Below, one piece after another: positions 15,728 to 23,606 of a DNA stretch of 33,974 nucleotides. A program made the translations under genes and the position numbers. The notes under the pieces were generated by a model. That model made no database searches. It was not told the DNA's origin and worked only from the letters and a program-made list of their open reading frames with translations. Within the stretch, counting starts at the first letter, position 1. Each line of letters starts with the position of its first letter. The DNA comes from an uncultured Acetobacteraceae bacterium. GTDB lineage: Bacteria; Pseudomonadota; Alphaproteobacteria; Acetobacterales; Acetobacteraceae. Where the stretch lies: assembly GCA_903918195.1 (NCBI GenBank), contig CAIXDS010000404.1:1-33974 (forward strand), written 5' to 3'.

Positions 15728-17094
15728 GAGCGCGCGTCAGGCCGGCCCGCCGGCAGCGACAGCGTCACCAGCAGCCCGCCCGGCCCGGCCGGGCGCAACT
15801 CCAGCCCACCGCCATACAACCCGGCAAGGTCGGCCACGATCGCCAGGCCCAGGCCGCTGCCCGGGGCCGCCTGGTCCAGGCGGACGCCGCGCTCCAAGGC
15901 CAGCGGGATTTTTTCGGCGGGCAGGCCCGGCCCGTCATCGCACACCTCCACCCGCACCCGCCCGGGCGCCGCGGCGACCGTCACCGTCACCTGCCCGGCG
16001 GCCCATTTGCAGGCGTTCTCCATCAGGTTGCCGAGCATTTCGGACAGGTCCTGGCGCTCGCAGCGGGCGCGCAGGGCGGCGTTGCCCTCCACCGCGATGT
16101 GCAGAAGGCGGCCGGCGAACAGGCGGCGCAGCGCGGCGGCGACCTCGGTCGCCACCTCCAGCACCGGCACGTCCTCGGCGGTGGCGCCCACCAGAACGGC
16201 GGTGCGGGCACGCGCCAGGTGATGGGCCAGCAGGCGCTCGGCCGCGGCGACCTGGCTGCGCGCCAGATCGAGGTCGGCGCCGCCCGGCGCCTCCAGCGCA
16301 TTGCGCAGCACCGCCAGATCGGTGCGCAGGGCATGCGCGAGGTTGCCGATATGGCTGCGCGCGCGCTCCACGGTGGCGCGGTTCTGCGCCACCAGCGCGT
16401 CGATTTCGGCGATCAGCGGCTGCACCTCGGCGGCAGCGGTCACGTGCAGGCTGTCGCCGCGGCCGGCACGCAGATCGGCCACCGCCCGGTACAGCCGGCG
16501 CAACGGTGCCAACAGCAGCCACACCGCCAGCACCGTGCCGGCCACCAGCCCGGCGCCCAGCACGGCGAAGCCGAGCGCCAGGCCGTGCCGCATACTTTCC
16601 TTCTCGACAAAGGTTTCATCGTGCGCAACCGCCACCCGGACCCGCAGCGTCGCGCCGCTGTCGGGCAGGGCGATGTCGCGTTCGGCAATGCGCAGGTGCT
16701 GGCCGGCAGGGCCGGGCACGCTGTGCAGCAGCACCCCCTCGTGGCCCGGAACACCGGCCGGCAGCGTCTGGTCCCACAGCGAGCGCGAGGTGGCGATGCG
16801 GCCGCCCGGTATCTCGATCTGCCAGTAGACGCCGGAGAACGGCCGGTCGAAGCGCGGCTCGGAGACCGGCCGGGCCATCACCGGGCCGCTATCGTCGCCG
16901 ATCCCGGCCCCCGCCACCACGGCGTCGAGCAGGCCGCGCAGGCGGGCATCGAACCGGCCCTCAATGTATGTCGACGCCTGCTGGGAGACCAGGAACCAGG
17001 CCGCCACCAGCCCGCAGGCCACCCACGCGCTGGTGAGCAGCGCCAGCCGCCCGGTCAGCGACGCGAACAGCAGCCTGAGCGGGCGGCGGATCAC
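15724..17094 (-). CDS. Sensor histidine kinase (PhoQ-like)
   Basis: Membrane kinase of 456 aa: helix 1 (about 15-36), periplasmic domain (about 37-170), helix 2 (about 171-196), HAMP-like linker, H-box, and ATPase domain with NLMENACKWA (N box), DDGPGLPAE (G1) and GSGLGLAIV (G2). The H-box reads LAHALRTDLAVL with predicted phospho-His254; the Pro that normally follows (K/R)T is Asp. The start is GTG (17092-17094), overlapping the regulator stop as GTGA. It is the third gene of a PepSY-regulator-kinase operon and the pair is thus clear. The signal is unknown; PhoQ-like systems often sense divalent metals or peptides. Confidence 0.9.
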   Translation of the reverse strand: MIRRPLRLLFASLTGRLALLTSAWVACGLVAAWFLVSQQASTYIEGRFDARLRGLLDAVVAGAGIGDDSGPVMARPVSEPRFDRPFSGVYWQIEIPGGRIATSRSLWDQTLPAGVPGHEGVLLHSVPGPAGQHLRIAERDIALPDSGATLRVRVAVAHDETFVEKESMRHGLALGFAVLGAGLVAGTVLAVWLLLAPLRRLYRAVADLRAGRGDSLHVTAAAEVQPLIAEIDALVAQNRATVERARSHIGNLAHALRTDLAVLRNALEAPGGADLDLARSQVAAAERLLAHHLARARTAVLVGATAEDVPVLEVATEVAAALRRLFAGRLLHIAVEGNAALRARCERQDLSEMLGNLMENACKWAAGQVTVTVAAAPGRVRVEVCDDGPGLPAEKIPLALERGVRLDQAAPGSGLGLAIVADLAGLYGGGLELRPAGPGGLLVTLSLPAGRPDARS

Positions 17095-17753
17095 GCGGGC
17101 GGCGCCAGCCGGTAGCCCTGGCCGCGGACTGTCTCGATGAGCGGCTCGCCCAGCTTGCGCCGCAGCCGCCCGACGATGACCTCCAGCGTGTTGGAATCGC
17201 GATCGAAATCCTGGCCGTACAGATGTTCCGTGAGGCGGGTCTTAGAGACCGGCTGGCCGAGATGGTGGGCCAGACATTCCAGCAGCCGGAACTCCATGGC
17301 GGTCAGCCGCACCGGCGCGCCCTCCAGCGTGACGTTCTGCGCCGCGGTGTCGATGCGCAGCTTACCGCATTCTATTTCGGGCTGGGCGTGGCCGTGGGCG
17401 CGGCGGATCAGCGCGTTCAGCCGGGCCACCAGTTCGGCCATGGCGAAGGGCTTGGCCAGGTAGTCGTCGGCGCCGGCGTTCAGCCCCTCGACCTTGTCGG
17501 CCCAGGAGCCGCGAGCGGTGAGGATGAGCACCGGCATGGCGTGCCGCGCCGCCCGCCAGTGCCGCAGGACGGACAGCCCATCGACGCGCGGCAGGCCGAG
17601 GTCGAGCACCACAGCGTCATAAGGTTCGGTCTCGCCGAGGAACCGGCCCTCCTCGCCGTCTGCCGCGGAGTCAACCGCGAAGCCGGCAGCGGTGAGAGCG
17701 GCGCGCAACTGGCTGGCGAGCGTCGTATTGTCTTCCACCACCAGCACCCGCAT
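17091..17753 (-). CDS. OmpR/PhoP-family response regulator
   Basis: Cognate regulator of the adjacent kinase, 220 aa. The receiver has MRVLVVEDN (Asp9), phospho-acceptor Asp51 (VVLDLGLPR), Thr79 (LILTARG) and Lys101 (LAKPF). The winged-helix output domain (about 125-218) includes LTAMEFRLLECLAHH and NTLEVIVGRLRRKLG. The start is ATG 17751-17753, whose last base is shared with the PepSY stop (TGATG), so the three genes are translationally coupled. The frame is open further upstream, but that stretch belongs to the PepSY gene in another frame. Confidence 0.93.
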   Translation of the reverse strand: MRVLVVEDNTTLASQLRAALTAAGFAVDSAADGEEGRFLGETEPYDAVVLDLGLPRVDGLSVLRHWRAARHAMPVLILTARGSWADKVEGLNAGADDYLAKPFAMAELVARLNALIRRAHGHAQPEIECGKLRIDTAAQNVTLEGAPVRLTAMEFRLLECLAHHLGQPVSKTRLTEHLYGQDFDRDSNTLEVIVGRLRRKLGEPLIETVRGQGYRLAPPA

Positions 17754-18076
17754 CACGGCCGCTCCCGCGCGGGACCACGGGCCTCGATGAACTGCCCGGT
17801 CGCGGCGTCGATGCGCACCGTGAAGATGCGGCCGGTCGGCGGCAGCAGTTTGAACTCGTAGATCCAGCGGCCCTGGCGGCATTCCAGTTCGGTGTCGATC
17901 ACCCGCCCATCATAGCGCTGCTCGACAGCGGCGAGGATGCCGGCGAGCGGACGGATATCGCCGCGCTGCAGAGCGCCACGGGCGCGCCCCGAATCGCTCG
18001 CGTCGTCGGCCAGCAGGACCGCCGAGGGGACGGCCGCGGTCGCAGGCAGGACCAGCAGGAAGGTGCGGCGACGCAT
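17753..18076 (-). CDS. PepSY-domain secreted protein
   Basis: Small exported protein of 107 aa. MRRRTFLLVLPATAAVPSAV is a signal peptide (cleavage near residues 23-24). The PepSY domain covers about 38-100: IRPLAGILAAVEQRYDGRVIDTELE (core ILAAVEQRYDGRVID), GRWIYEFKLLPPTGRIFTV and DAATGQFIEARG. PepSY proteins of this size often precede PhoPQ-like two-component genes and are thought to modulate them or a periplasmic protease; that link is inference. The start ATG 18074-18076 is chosen because the signal peptide begins there. Confidence 0.85.
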   Translation of the reverse strand: MRRRTFLLVLPATAAVPSAVLLADDASDSGRARGALQRGDIRPLAGILAAVEQRYDGRVIDTELECRQGRWIYEFKLLPPTGRIFTVRIDAATGQFIEARGPARERP

Positions 18077-18178
18077 GGCCGATGCTGCGGTGCGGCACCT
18101 GAACCCGGGCTGAACGAGGGGACTCGAAACCATCGGATGGCGCTGGACGGCGCAGCCCGAACCGGGGAAAAAGCCGCC

Positions 18179-19477
18179 ATGCCCAACACCAGTGCCACCC
18201 CCGACCCCGACCTGGCCGCAACCGCCGCCCGTGTGCTGCCCGGCGGCGGGTTCGGCAATTTCCCGCCCGAAGTGGTGATCCGCGACGGCAGCGGCGGCCG
18301 CGTCTGGACCGAGGACGGCCGCGAATACGTCGATTTCCTGCTCGGCTCCGGCCCGATGCTGGTCGGTCACGCCGCCCCCGAGGTCACCGCCGCGGTGCAG
18401 GCGCAGGTGCCGCGCGGCACCACCTTCTTCGCCAGCAACCGCCCGGGCATCCTGCTGGCCGAGGCGATCGTCGCCGCCGTCGCCTGTGCCGAGCAGGTGC
18501 GCTTCGTCTCCAGCGGCACCGAGGCCGACCTGTACGCCATGCGGCTGGCGCGCGCCTTCCGCCGGCGCGACAAGATCCTGAAGTTCGAAGGCGGCTACCA
18601 CGGCATGAGCGACGGCGCGCTGATGAGCATGGCGCCGACGCGGCCCTCCAACTTCCCGCGCCCGGTGCCGGATTCGGCCGGCATTCCACGCAGCGTGCAG
18701 GACGACATACTGGTCGCCCCCTTCAACGACCTCGACGCCGTCGCCCGCCTGGTGCGCGAATATCGCGACGAGCTGGCCGGCGTGATTGTCGAGCCGTTCC
18801 AGCGCATCATCCCGCCGGCACCGGGCTTCCTGCAGGGCTTGCGGGAGATCACCGCCGAACACGGCATTCCGCTGATCTTCGACGAGGTCGTCACCGGCTT
18901 CCGCTTCGCCTATGGCGGGGCGCAGGAATATTACGGCGTGGTGCCCGACATCTGCACCCTGGGCAAGGTGATCGGCGGCGGCCTGCCGCTGGCGGCGGTC
19001 GCCGGGCGCGCCGACATTATGGCGCATTTCGACCGCGCCCGCGTCGCCGAGGCGGATTTCCTGTTCCAGGTCGGCACCCTCTCCGGCAACCCCGTGGCCT
19101 CGGTCGCCGGCCTGGCGACGCTGGAAATCCTGCGCCGGCCCGGCACCTATGACCGCCTGTTCGCCACCGGCCGCAGCCTGATGTCGGCCCTGCGCGAGCT
19201 GTTGCAGCGCGCCGGCATCCCGGCCCAGGTCATCGGCGAGCCGCCGCTGTTCGACGTGGTGTTCACCGGCGAGGCGATCCGCGACTACCGTGGCGTGCTG
19301 CGCGGCGATGCGGCGTTGCTGCGCCGTTTCAATGCCAAGCTGCGCGCCCGCGGCATCCTCAAGGCGGAATCGAAATACTACGTCTCGCTCGCCCATACCG
19401 ACGACGACATCCGCCACACGATCGGCGCCTGGGAAGCGGCGATCGAGGAGCTGAAAGCGGAAGGGGCCGGCGGCTGA
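18179..19477 (+). CDS. Class III PLP-dependent aminotransferase (glutamate-1-semialdehyde-aminomutase-like)
   Basis: Fold type I PLP enzyme of 432 aa. It has LLGSGPMLVGHAAPEV, the phosphate-binding SSGTEA (111-116), GGYHGMSDG (138-146), FDEVVTGFRFA with PLP-ring Asp235, and the Schiff-base Lys263 in CTLGKVIGGGLP. Related proteins include HemL and assorted omega-transaminases; no haem genes are nearby, so a true HemL is unlikely and the substrate is unknown. ATG 18179 is preferred over ATG 18137 because the family start and a GGGGAA site fit it. It diverges from the PepSY gene and precedes an EamA exporter. Confidence 0.85.
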   Translation: MPNTSATPDPDLAATAARVLPGGGFGNFPPEVVIRDGSGGRVWTEDGREYVDFLLGSGPMLVGHAAPEVTAAVQAQVPRGTTFFASNRPGILLAEAIVAAVACAEQVRFVSSGTEADLYAMRLARAFRRRDKILKFEGGYHGMSDGALMSMAPTRPSNFPRPVPDSAGIPRSVQDDILVAPFNDLDAVARLVREYRDELAGVIVEPFQRIIPPAPGFLQGLREITAEHGIPLIFDEVVTGFRFAYGGAQEYYGVVPDICTLGKVIGGGLPLAAVAGRADIMAHFDRARVAEADFLFQVGTLSGNPVASVAGLATLEILRRPGTYDRLFATGRSLMSALRELLQRAGIPAQVIGEPPLFDVVFTGEAIRDYRGVLRGDAALLRRFNAKLRARGILKAESKYYVSLAHTDDDIRHTIGAWEAAIEELKAEGAGG

Positions 19478-19515
19478 GCACCGCCCGCGCCGGCAGCATT
19501 CCGCACGCATCGGAC

Positions 19516-20391
19516 GTGCACGATCTGCGCAAGGTGGTCGCCTGGATGGCGGGCACCCTGGTGTCGTTCTCGGCCCTCGCCGTGTCGGTGCGCGAACTGG
19601 CCGGCACGCTCGGCCTGTTCGAGATGCTGGCGCTGCGCAACCTGGCCGGCATCGTCATCCTCGGGCTCTACGCCGCGGCTTTTGCCCGCGAGCGCATCCG
19701 CGCGCCGCGCCCGCTCTGGCTGCACCTGCTGCGCAATGTGCCGCACTGGGGCGGCCAGACCTTCTGGGCCTATGGCATCACGGTACTGCCGCTGGCCACC
19801 GTGTTCGCGCTGGAGTTCACCGCGCCGGCCTGGACCATGCTGCTGGCGGCGATCTTCCTGCGCGAACGCATCACCGCCGGCCGCATTGGCGCACTGGTGC
19901 TGGGTTTCATCGGCGTGCTGGTGATCCTGCGGCCCGGGGCGGCGTCGTTCCGGCCGGAAGGCCTGGTCGTGCTGCTGGCGGCGATGCTGTTCGCCGTGCA
20001 GCTGACCACCACGAAGGTGCTGACCGCGACCAACTCTGTGCTCACCATCATGTTCTGGATGAATGTGATGCAGTTCCCGCTCTATGCCGCGTGTCACGTT
20101 GCCGCGGGCGGTTCGGTGTGGATGTTCACCGGTCTGAAGCTGGCGAAACTGCCGGCGGCGTTCCTGCTCTGCACCAGCGGCTTGCTGGCGCATGTCTGCC
20201 TCACCAGCGCCTTTCGCCACGGCGATGCGACCACGGTGGTGCCGATCGACTTCCTGCGCGTGCCCTTCATCGCCGCGGTCGGCATGGTGCTGTACCATGA
20301 AGGGTTCGACCCGATGGTCCTGCTCGGCGCCGGTATCAGCGCGGCGGGCATTCTTTGGAGCCTGAACGAGACGCGGCGGCGGGCGACGTGA
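19516..20391 (+). CDS. EamA/DMT-superfamily transporter
   Basis: Membrane protein of 291 aa with about ten hydrophobic helices in two EamA repeats. Typical family segments are LFEMLALRNLAGIVIL (first repeat), PLATVFALEFTAPAWTMLLA, RITAGRIGALVLGFIGVLVI (core GRIGALVLGFIGVL) and, in the second repeat, AFRHGDATTVVPIDFLRVPF (core HGDATTVVPIDFLR). The family exports amino acids, metabolites or drugs; the substrate is not predictable. The GTG at 19516 is the likely start. Its last 56 bases overlap the 3' end of the convergent NUDIX gene. Confidence 0.87.
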   Translation: MHDLRKVVAWMAGTLVSFSALAVSVRELAGTLGLFEMLALRNLAGIVILGLYAAAFARERIRAPRPLWLHLLRNVPHWGGQTFWAYGITVLPLATVFALEFTAPAWTMLLAAIFLRERITAGRIGALVLGFIGVLVILRPGAASFRPEGLVVLLAAMLFAVQLTTTKVLTATNSVLTIMFWMNVMQFPLYAACHVAAGGSVWMFTGLKLAKLPAAFLLCTSGLLAHVCLTSAFRHGDATTVVPIDFLRVPFIAAVGMVLYHEGFDPMVLLGAGISAAGILWSLNETRRRAT

Positions 20392-20848
20392 AGCAACGGC
20401 CCGAGCGGAGGTAATCCCGGACGAACGGCGGCAGCGGAAACGCCAGCAATTCGTCCGGGCTGAGGAACAACGCCTCGCCCACCTCGCGCCGGTCCGGACG
20501 CAGCACCGGCGCGGCCGGCAGGACGAGTTCGAAAATCTGCACGTGATCGCGGCGGAAATCCCACTCCGCCACCTGCTCCCAGGCAAGATGCAGCGCGGCC
20601 GGCACGACCAGCAGGCCGAGTTCCTCGCGCAGTTCGCGACAGGCCGCCTCGGCCGGGTGCTCACCACGTTCGATGCCGCCGCCCGGGAAGGTCAGCACGC
20701 TATGGTAAGTCTGGCGCACCGCCAACACGCGCCCGTCGTGCCATATGGCGACCAGCGCACCGGCGTGGTCCGGACGGCGCAGCCGCCACCACTGCCGGGC
20801 AAGCAGGAAACCAACGCGGTAGGCCGCCCGCCAGGCTGCATCAATCAT
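20336..20848 (-). CDS. NUDIX hydrolase
   Basis: Pyrophosphohydrolase of 170 aa. The Nudix box GGGIERGEHPAEAACRELRE-ELGL (about residues 56-79) fits GX5EX7REUXEEXGU exactly. It is preceded by ALVAIWHDGRVLAVRQTYHS and a LTFPGGG strand, as in the family. The C-terminal 20 or so residues (Ser/Ala/Pro-rich) lie in the overlap with the EamA gene and look unconserved. The substrate is unknown. It is the last gene of the minus-strand run, 54 bp after aarC, with a repeat-like hairpin in the gap. Confidence 0.87.
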   Translation of the reverse strand: MIDAAWRAAYRVGFLLARQWWRLRRPDHAGALVAIWHDGRVLAVRQTYHSVLTFPGGGIERGEHPAEAACRELREELGLLVVPAALHLAWEQVAEWDFRRDHVQIFELVLPAAPVLRPDRREVGEALFLSPDELLAFPLPPFVRDYLRSGRCFTSPAAASRSGSKECPPR

Positions 20849-20859
20849 GGACCGAACCG

Positions 20860-20902
20860 CCGGCGGTGCAGGAAGGCTGGCGGCTCTGCCCCTGCCCTTC
20901 CG
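20860..20902. repeat. Interspersed repeat/hairpin between aarC and the NUDIX gene
   Basis: Arms GGAAGG (20871-20876) and CCTTCC (20896-20901) enclose CTGGCGGCTCTGCCCCTGC, a diverged form of the repeat core GGAAGGCCAGGGCTCTGCCC. It directly follows the aarC stop on the minus strand and may attenuate read-through into the NUDIX gene. Confidence 0.4.
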
Positions 20903-22393
20903 TCAGGCCAGCATGCTGCCGGTCTCGCGGGCGCGCACGTGCCAGGACAGTGCCTCCTCCAACAAATGCGGCGTGTGCCCGCCGCGCCGGCAGGCGGCGC
21001 GGAAATATTCCAGCAGCGCCTCGCGGTAGCGCGGATGGGCGCAGTTGCGGATCATCAGTTCGGCCCGCTCGCGCGGCGCCAGGCCGCGCAGATCGGCCAG
21101 CCCGATTTCGGTGACGATGATATCCACGTCGTGCTCGGTGTGGTCCACGTGCGACACCATCGGCACGATGCTGGAGATCGCCCCGCCCTTCGCCGTCGAT
21201 TTCGTCACGAATACGGAGAAATGCGCGTTGCGGGCGAAGTCGCCGGAGCCGCCGATGCCGTTCATCATGTGGGTTCCGCCGACATGCGTCGAGTTGACGT
21301 TGCCGAAGATGTCGCATTCCAACGCGGTGTTGATGGCGATGATGCCGAGCCGGCGCACCACCTCGGGATGGTTGCTGATCTCCTGCGGCCGCAGCACCAT
21401 GCGGTCGCGGTAACGCGGCAGATCGGCCAGCACCTGCGCATAGCGGTCCGCCGACAGGGTGAAGGACGAGCCGGAGGCGAAGCGCAGCTTGCCGGCATCC
21501 AGCAATTCGAAAGCGCTGTCCTGCAGCACTTCGGAATACATGGTCAGGTTGTTGAACCGGCTTTCCAGGAAGCCGTGCGTCACCGCATTGGCGATGCTGC
21601 CAATGCCGACCTGCAGCGGTTGCAGCGAGGGCGAGAGGCGGCCGCGCCGCACCTCGTTGGTGAGGAAGGCATCGAGATGGCCGGCGATCGCCTGGGTCTC
21701 GGCGTCGGGCGGCTCCAGCCGCGACGGGCTGTCGGTTTTGCGGGTGATGACGATGCCGGCGATTTTCTGCGGATCGACCGGAATGGCGGGCAGCCCGACC
21801 CTGGTTTCCGGCGCGATCACCGGAATCGGCGTGCGGAACGGCCGGTAGGTGGGGAAGAAGATGTCGTGCATCCCCTCCAGTTCCTGCGGCATGGTCAGGT
21901 TGATCTCGACGATCACGCGCTCGGCCAGCACGGCGAAGCTGGCGGAATTGCCCACCGAGGTGGTCGGCACGATGCCGCCGGCCTCAGTGATGGCGCTGGC
22001 CTCCACCACCGCGATGTCGATCGGCGGAATCTGGCGCGACCGCAGCAGCTCGACCGTTTCGCTCAGGTGCTGGTCGATGAACATCACCTCGCCGGAATTG
22101 ATCTTGCGGCGCAGCGTCGGGTCGCCCTGGAACGGAATCCGCCGCGCGATCACGTTGGCTTCGGCCAGTGTCTGATCGATGTCGTTGCCCAGCGAGGCGC
22201 CGGTCATCAGGGTGATCTTCAGCGGCTCCAGCCGCGCCCGCTCGGCGAGCGCGAAGGGCACTTCCTTGCAGTCGCCGGCGCGGGTGAAGCCGCTCATGCC
22301 GACGACCATGCCGTCGCGGATCATCAGCGCGGCTTCCTCAGGGCTCATCACGCGACCCCAAAGCGAATTCATGCGTATGCGGTCGCGATACAT
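20903..22393 (-). CDS. aarC: Succinyl-CoA:acetate CoA-transferase (AarC-like)
   Basis: Class I CoA-transferase of 496 aa, of the Ach1/Cat1/AarC group. In acetic acid bacteria AarC swaps CoA from succinyl-CoA to acetate, replacing succinyl-CoA synthetase in a modified TCA cycle and detoxifying acetate. Visible are VGMSGFTRAGDCKEVP near residues 31-46, the oxyanion/glycine region QVGIGSIANAV (261-271), the catalytic glutamate Glu288 in MYSEVLQDS, and NSTHVGGTHMMNGIGGSGDF (core GGTHMMNGIGGSGDF). AarC's catalytic Glu is near 294, so the alignment fits well. The start has a strong GGAGGAGG site. A hairpin lies in the gap behind the preceding speB-like gene. Confidence 0.9.
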   Translation of the reverse strand: MYRDRIRMNSLWGRVMSPEEAALMIRDGMVVGMSGFTRAGDCKEVPFALAERARLEPLKITLMTGASLGNDIDQTLAEANVIARRIPFQGDPTLRRKINSGEVMFIDQHLSETVELLRSRQIPPIDIAVVEASAITEAGGIVPTTSVGNSASFAVLAERVIVEINLTMPQELEGMHDIFFPTYRPFRTPIPVIAPETRVGLPAIPVDPQKIAGIVITRKTDSPSRLEPPDAETQAIAGHLDAFLTNEVRRGRLSPSLQPLQVGIGSIANAVTHGFLESRFNNLTMYSEVLQDSAFELLDAGKLRFASGSSFTLSADRYAQVLADLPRYRDRMVLRPQEISNHPEVVRRLGIIAINTALECDIFGNVNSTHVGGTHMMNGIGGSGDFARNAHFSVFVTKSTAKGGAISSIVPMVSHVDHTEHDVDIIVTEIGLADLRGLAPRERAELMIRNCAHPRYREALLEYFRAACRRGGHTPHLLEEALSWHVRARETGSMLA

Positions 22394-22456
22394 GTGGCCT
22401 CCTCCCTCACGGCGTGGGGCGCGCCGGATCGAACGCCTATCTGACCTGTAACAGGG

Positions 22457-22473
22457 ACGGGATCAAATCCCGT
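22457..22473 (-). terminator. Hairpin after the ureohydrolase gene
   Basis: ACGGGAT-CAA-ATCCCGT, a perfect 7-bp stem with a 3-base loop, starts 5 bases downstream of the ureohydrolase stop on the minus strand and before aarC. There is no T-run, so it may be a weak terminator, an mRNA end stabiliser or a processing site. Confidence 0.4.
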
Positions 22474-22477
22474 TCGC

Positions 22478-23515
22478 TCATGGCACCAATGCGACGAGGG
22501 AAAATAGCTCGAACAGCAATTGCGCGCCGATCTGCGCGGTAACGGTGGTGGCGTCGTATTGCGGCGCCACTTCCACCACGTCGCCACCGATCACAGGCAG
22601 CCCGGCGAGTGCCCGCAGCAGGCGCTGCGCCTCGCGCGGGGTCAGCCCGCCCACTTCCGGCGTGCCGGTGCCGGGCGCGAAGGCCGGGTCGAGCGCGTCC
22701 ACGTCGAACGAGATGTAGAATGGCAGATCGCCCACCACGGCGCGCGCCCGCGCCGCCACTGCGTCGATGCCGAGCGTGTCGATGTCCTCGGCGTGGATCA
22801 CCGTCATGCCGGACGCGGTGGAAAAATCGCCGAACATCTCCGACGCGCCGCGGATGCCGATCTGGATGGTGCGCTCAGGGTCCAGCACGCCGTCCAGCAC
22901 AGCCTGGCGGAACGGCGCGCCATGGTGGAACCGCGTTCCCTCATGCTGGCCGGAGGTGTCGCAATGGGCGTCGATATGCATCAGGCCGAGCGGCCGGTCG
23001 CGGCCGAGCGCCTTGAGGATCGGATAGGTGATGGAATGGTCGCCGCCGACCGACAGCGGCACCACCCCGGCCTCGCGCACCCGGCCGTAGAAGGCTTCGA
23101 TGTCGGCGATGCTGTCGGCCAGGGAGAAGCGGCTCTGCAGCGGCACGTCACCCACATCGGCGGCGCGCCGCTCGGCCAGCGGGGTAACGCGCAGGGCATG
23201 GTTGTACGGGCCGATCCGCTCCACCGCGCGCACCGCCCGCGGGCCGAGGCGGGCGCCGGCGCGGTTGGTGACGCCGAGATCCATCGGCACGCCGATCAGC
23301 GCCACCTGCAGCCCGCCAAAATCCGGCAGCGACGCGGCCTCGGGCCGGTAGGGCGCGCCGAGCAGGGTGGCGATGCCGGCATAGGGAAACGGCCGGCGCC
23401 CGGGCGCGCTGAACGCCAGTGCCAGCGCCTTGCGGTAATCCGGATTCGCTGTCTCGTCGCTGCTTGCGGTGGCGTAGCGTTGCCGCAACGCGGCCAGCTT
23501 CGCGTCGTCGATCAT
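22478..23515 (-). CDS. speB: Agmatinase-family ureohydrolase
   Basis: Binuclear manganese hydrolase of 345 aa that releases urea from a guanidino compound. Metal-binding segments are SVGGDHSITYP (His), HIDAHCDT (Asp, His, Asp) and SFDVDALDPAFAPGTGTPEVGG (core SFDVDALDPAFAPGTG). It has the agmatinase-type GVPMDLGVTNRAGARLGPRAVR (core GARLGPRAVR) and GDVVEVAPQYD. About 50 residues precede the core, somewhat longer than E. coli SpeB; guanidinobutyrase or guanidinopropionase-type relatives have such extensions, so the substrate is not certain. The start ATG is at 23513-23515. Confidence 0.85.
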   Translation of the reverse strand: MIDDAKLAALRQRYATASSDETANPDYRKALALAFSAPGRRPFPYAGIATLLGAPYRPEAASLPDFGGLQVALIGVPMDLGVTNRAGARLGPRAVRAVERIGPYNHALRVTPLAERRAADVGDVPLQSRFSLADSIADIEAFYGRVREAGVVPLSVGGDHSITYPILKALGRDRPLGLMHIDAHCDTSGQHEGTRFHHGAPFRQAVLDGVLDPERTIQIGIRGASEMFGDFSTASGMTVIHAEDIDTLGIDAVAARARAVVGDLPFYISFDVDALDPAFAPGTGTPEVGGLTPREAQRLLRALAGLPVIGGDVVEVAPQYDATTVTAQIGAQLLFELFSLVALVP

Positions 23516-23606
23516 GGCGGTGCGTTCCCCCCTCTCCGCCCGGTTCAGCCGCGCGAAGCCAGCCCTCCAAGTTCGCGCCCAGGTTAGCGCCCAGGTCGGC
23601 GCCGGC

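Noticed and set aside
15355-17115. 586-aa plus-strand frame opposite the kinase
   Set aside because: Shadow of the CDF and kinase genes, rich in Gln/Arg/His with no domain.
20543-22444. 633-aa plus-strand frame opposite the NUDIX and aarC genes
   Set aside because: Shadow; aarC and NUDIX motifs on the other strand are unequivocal.
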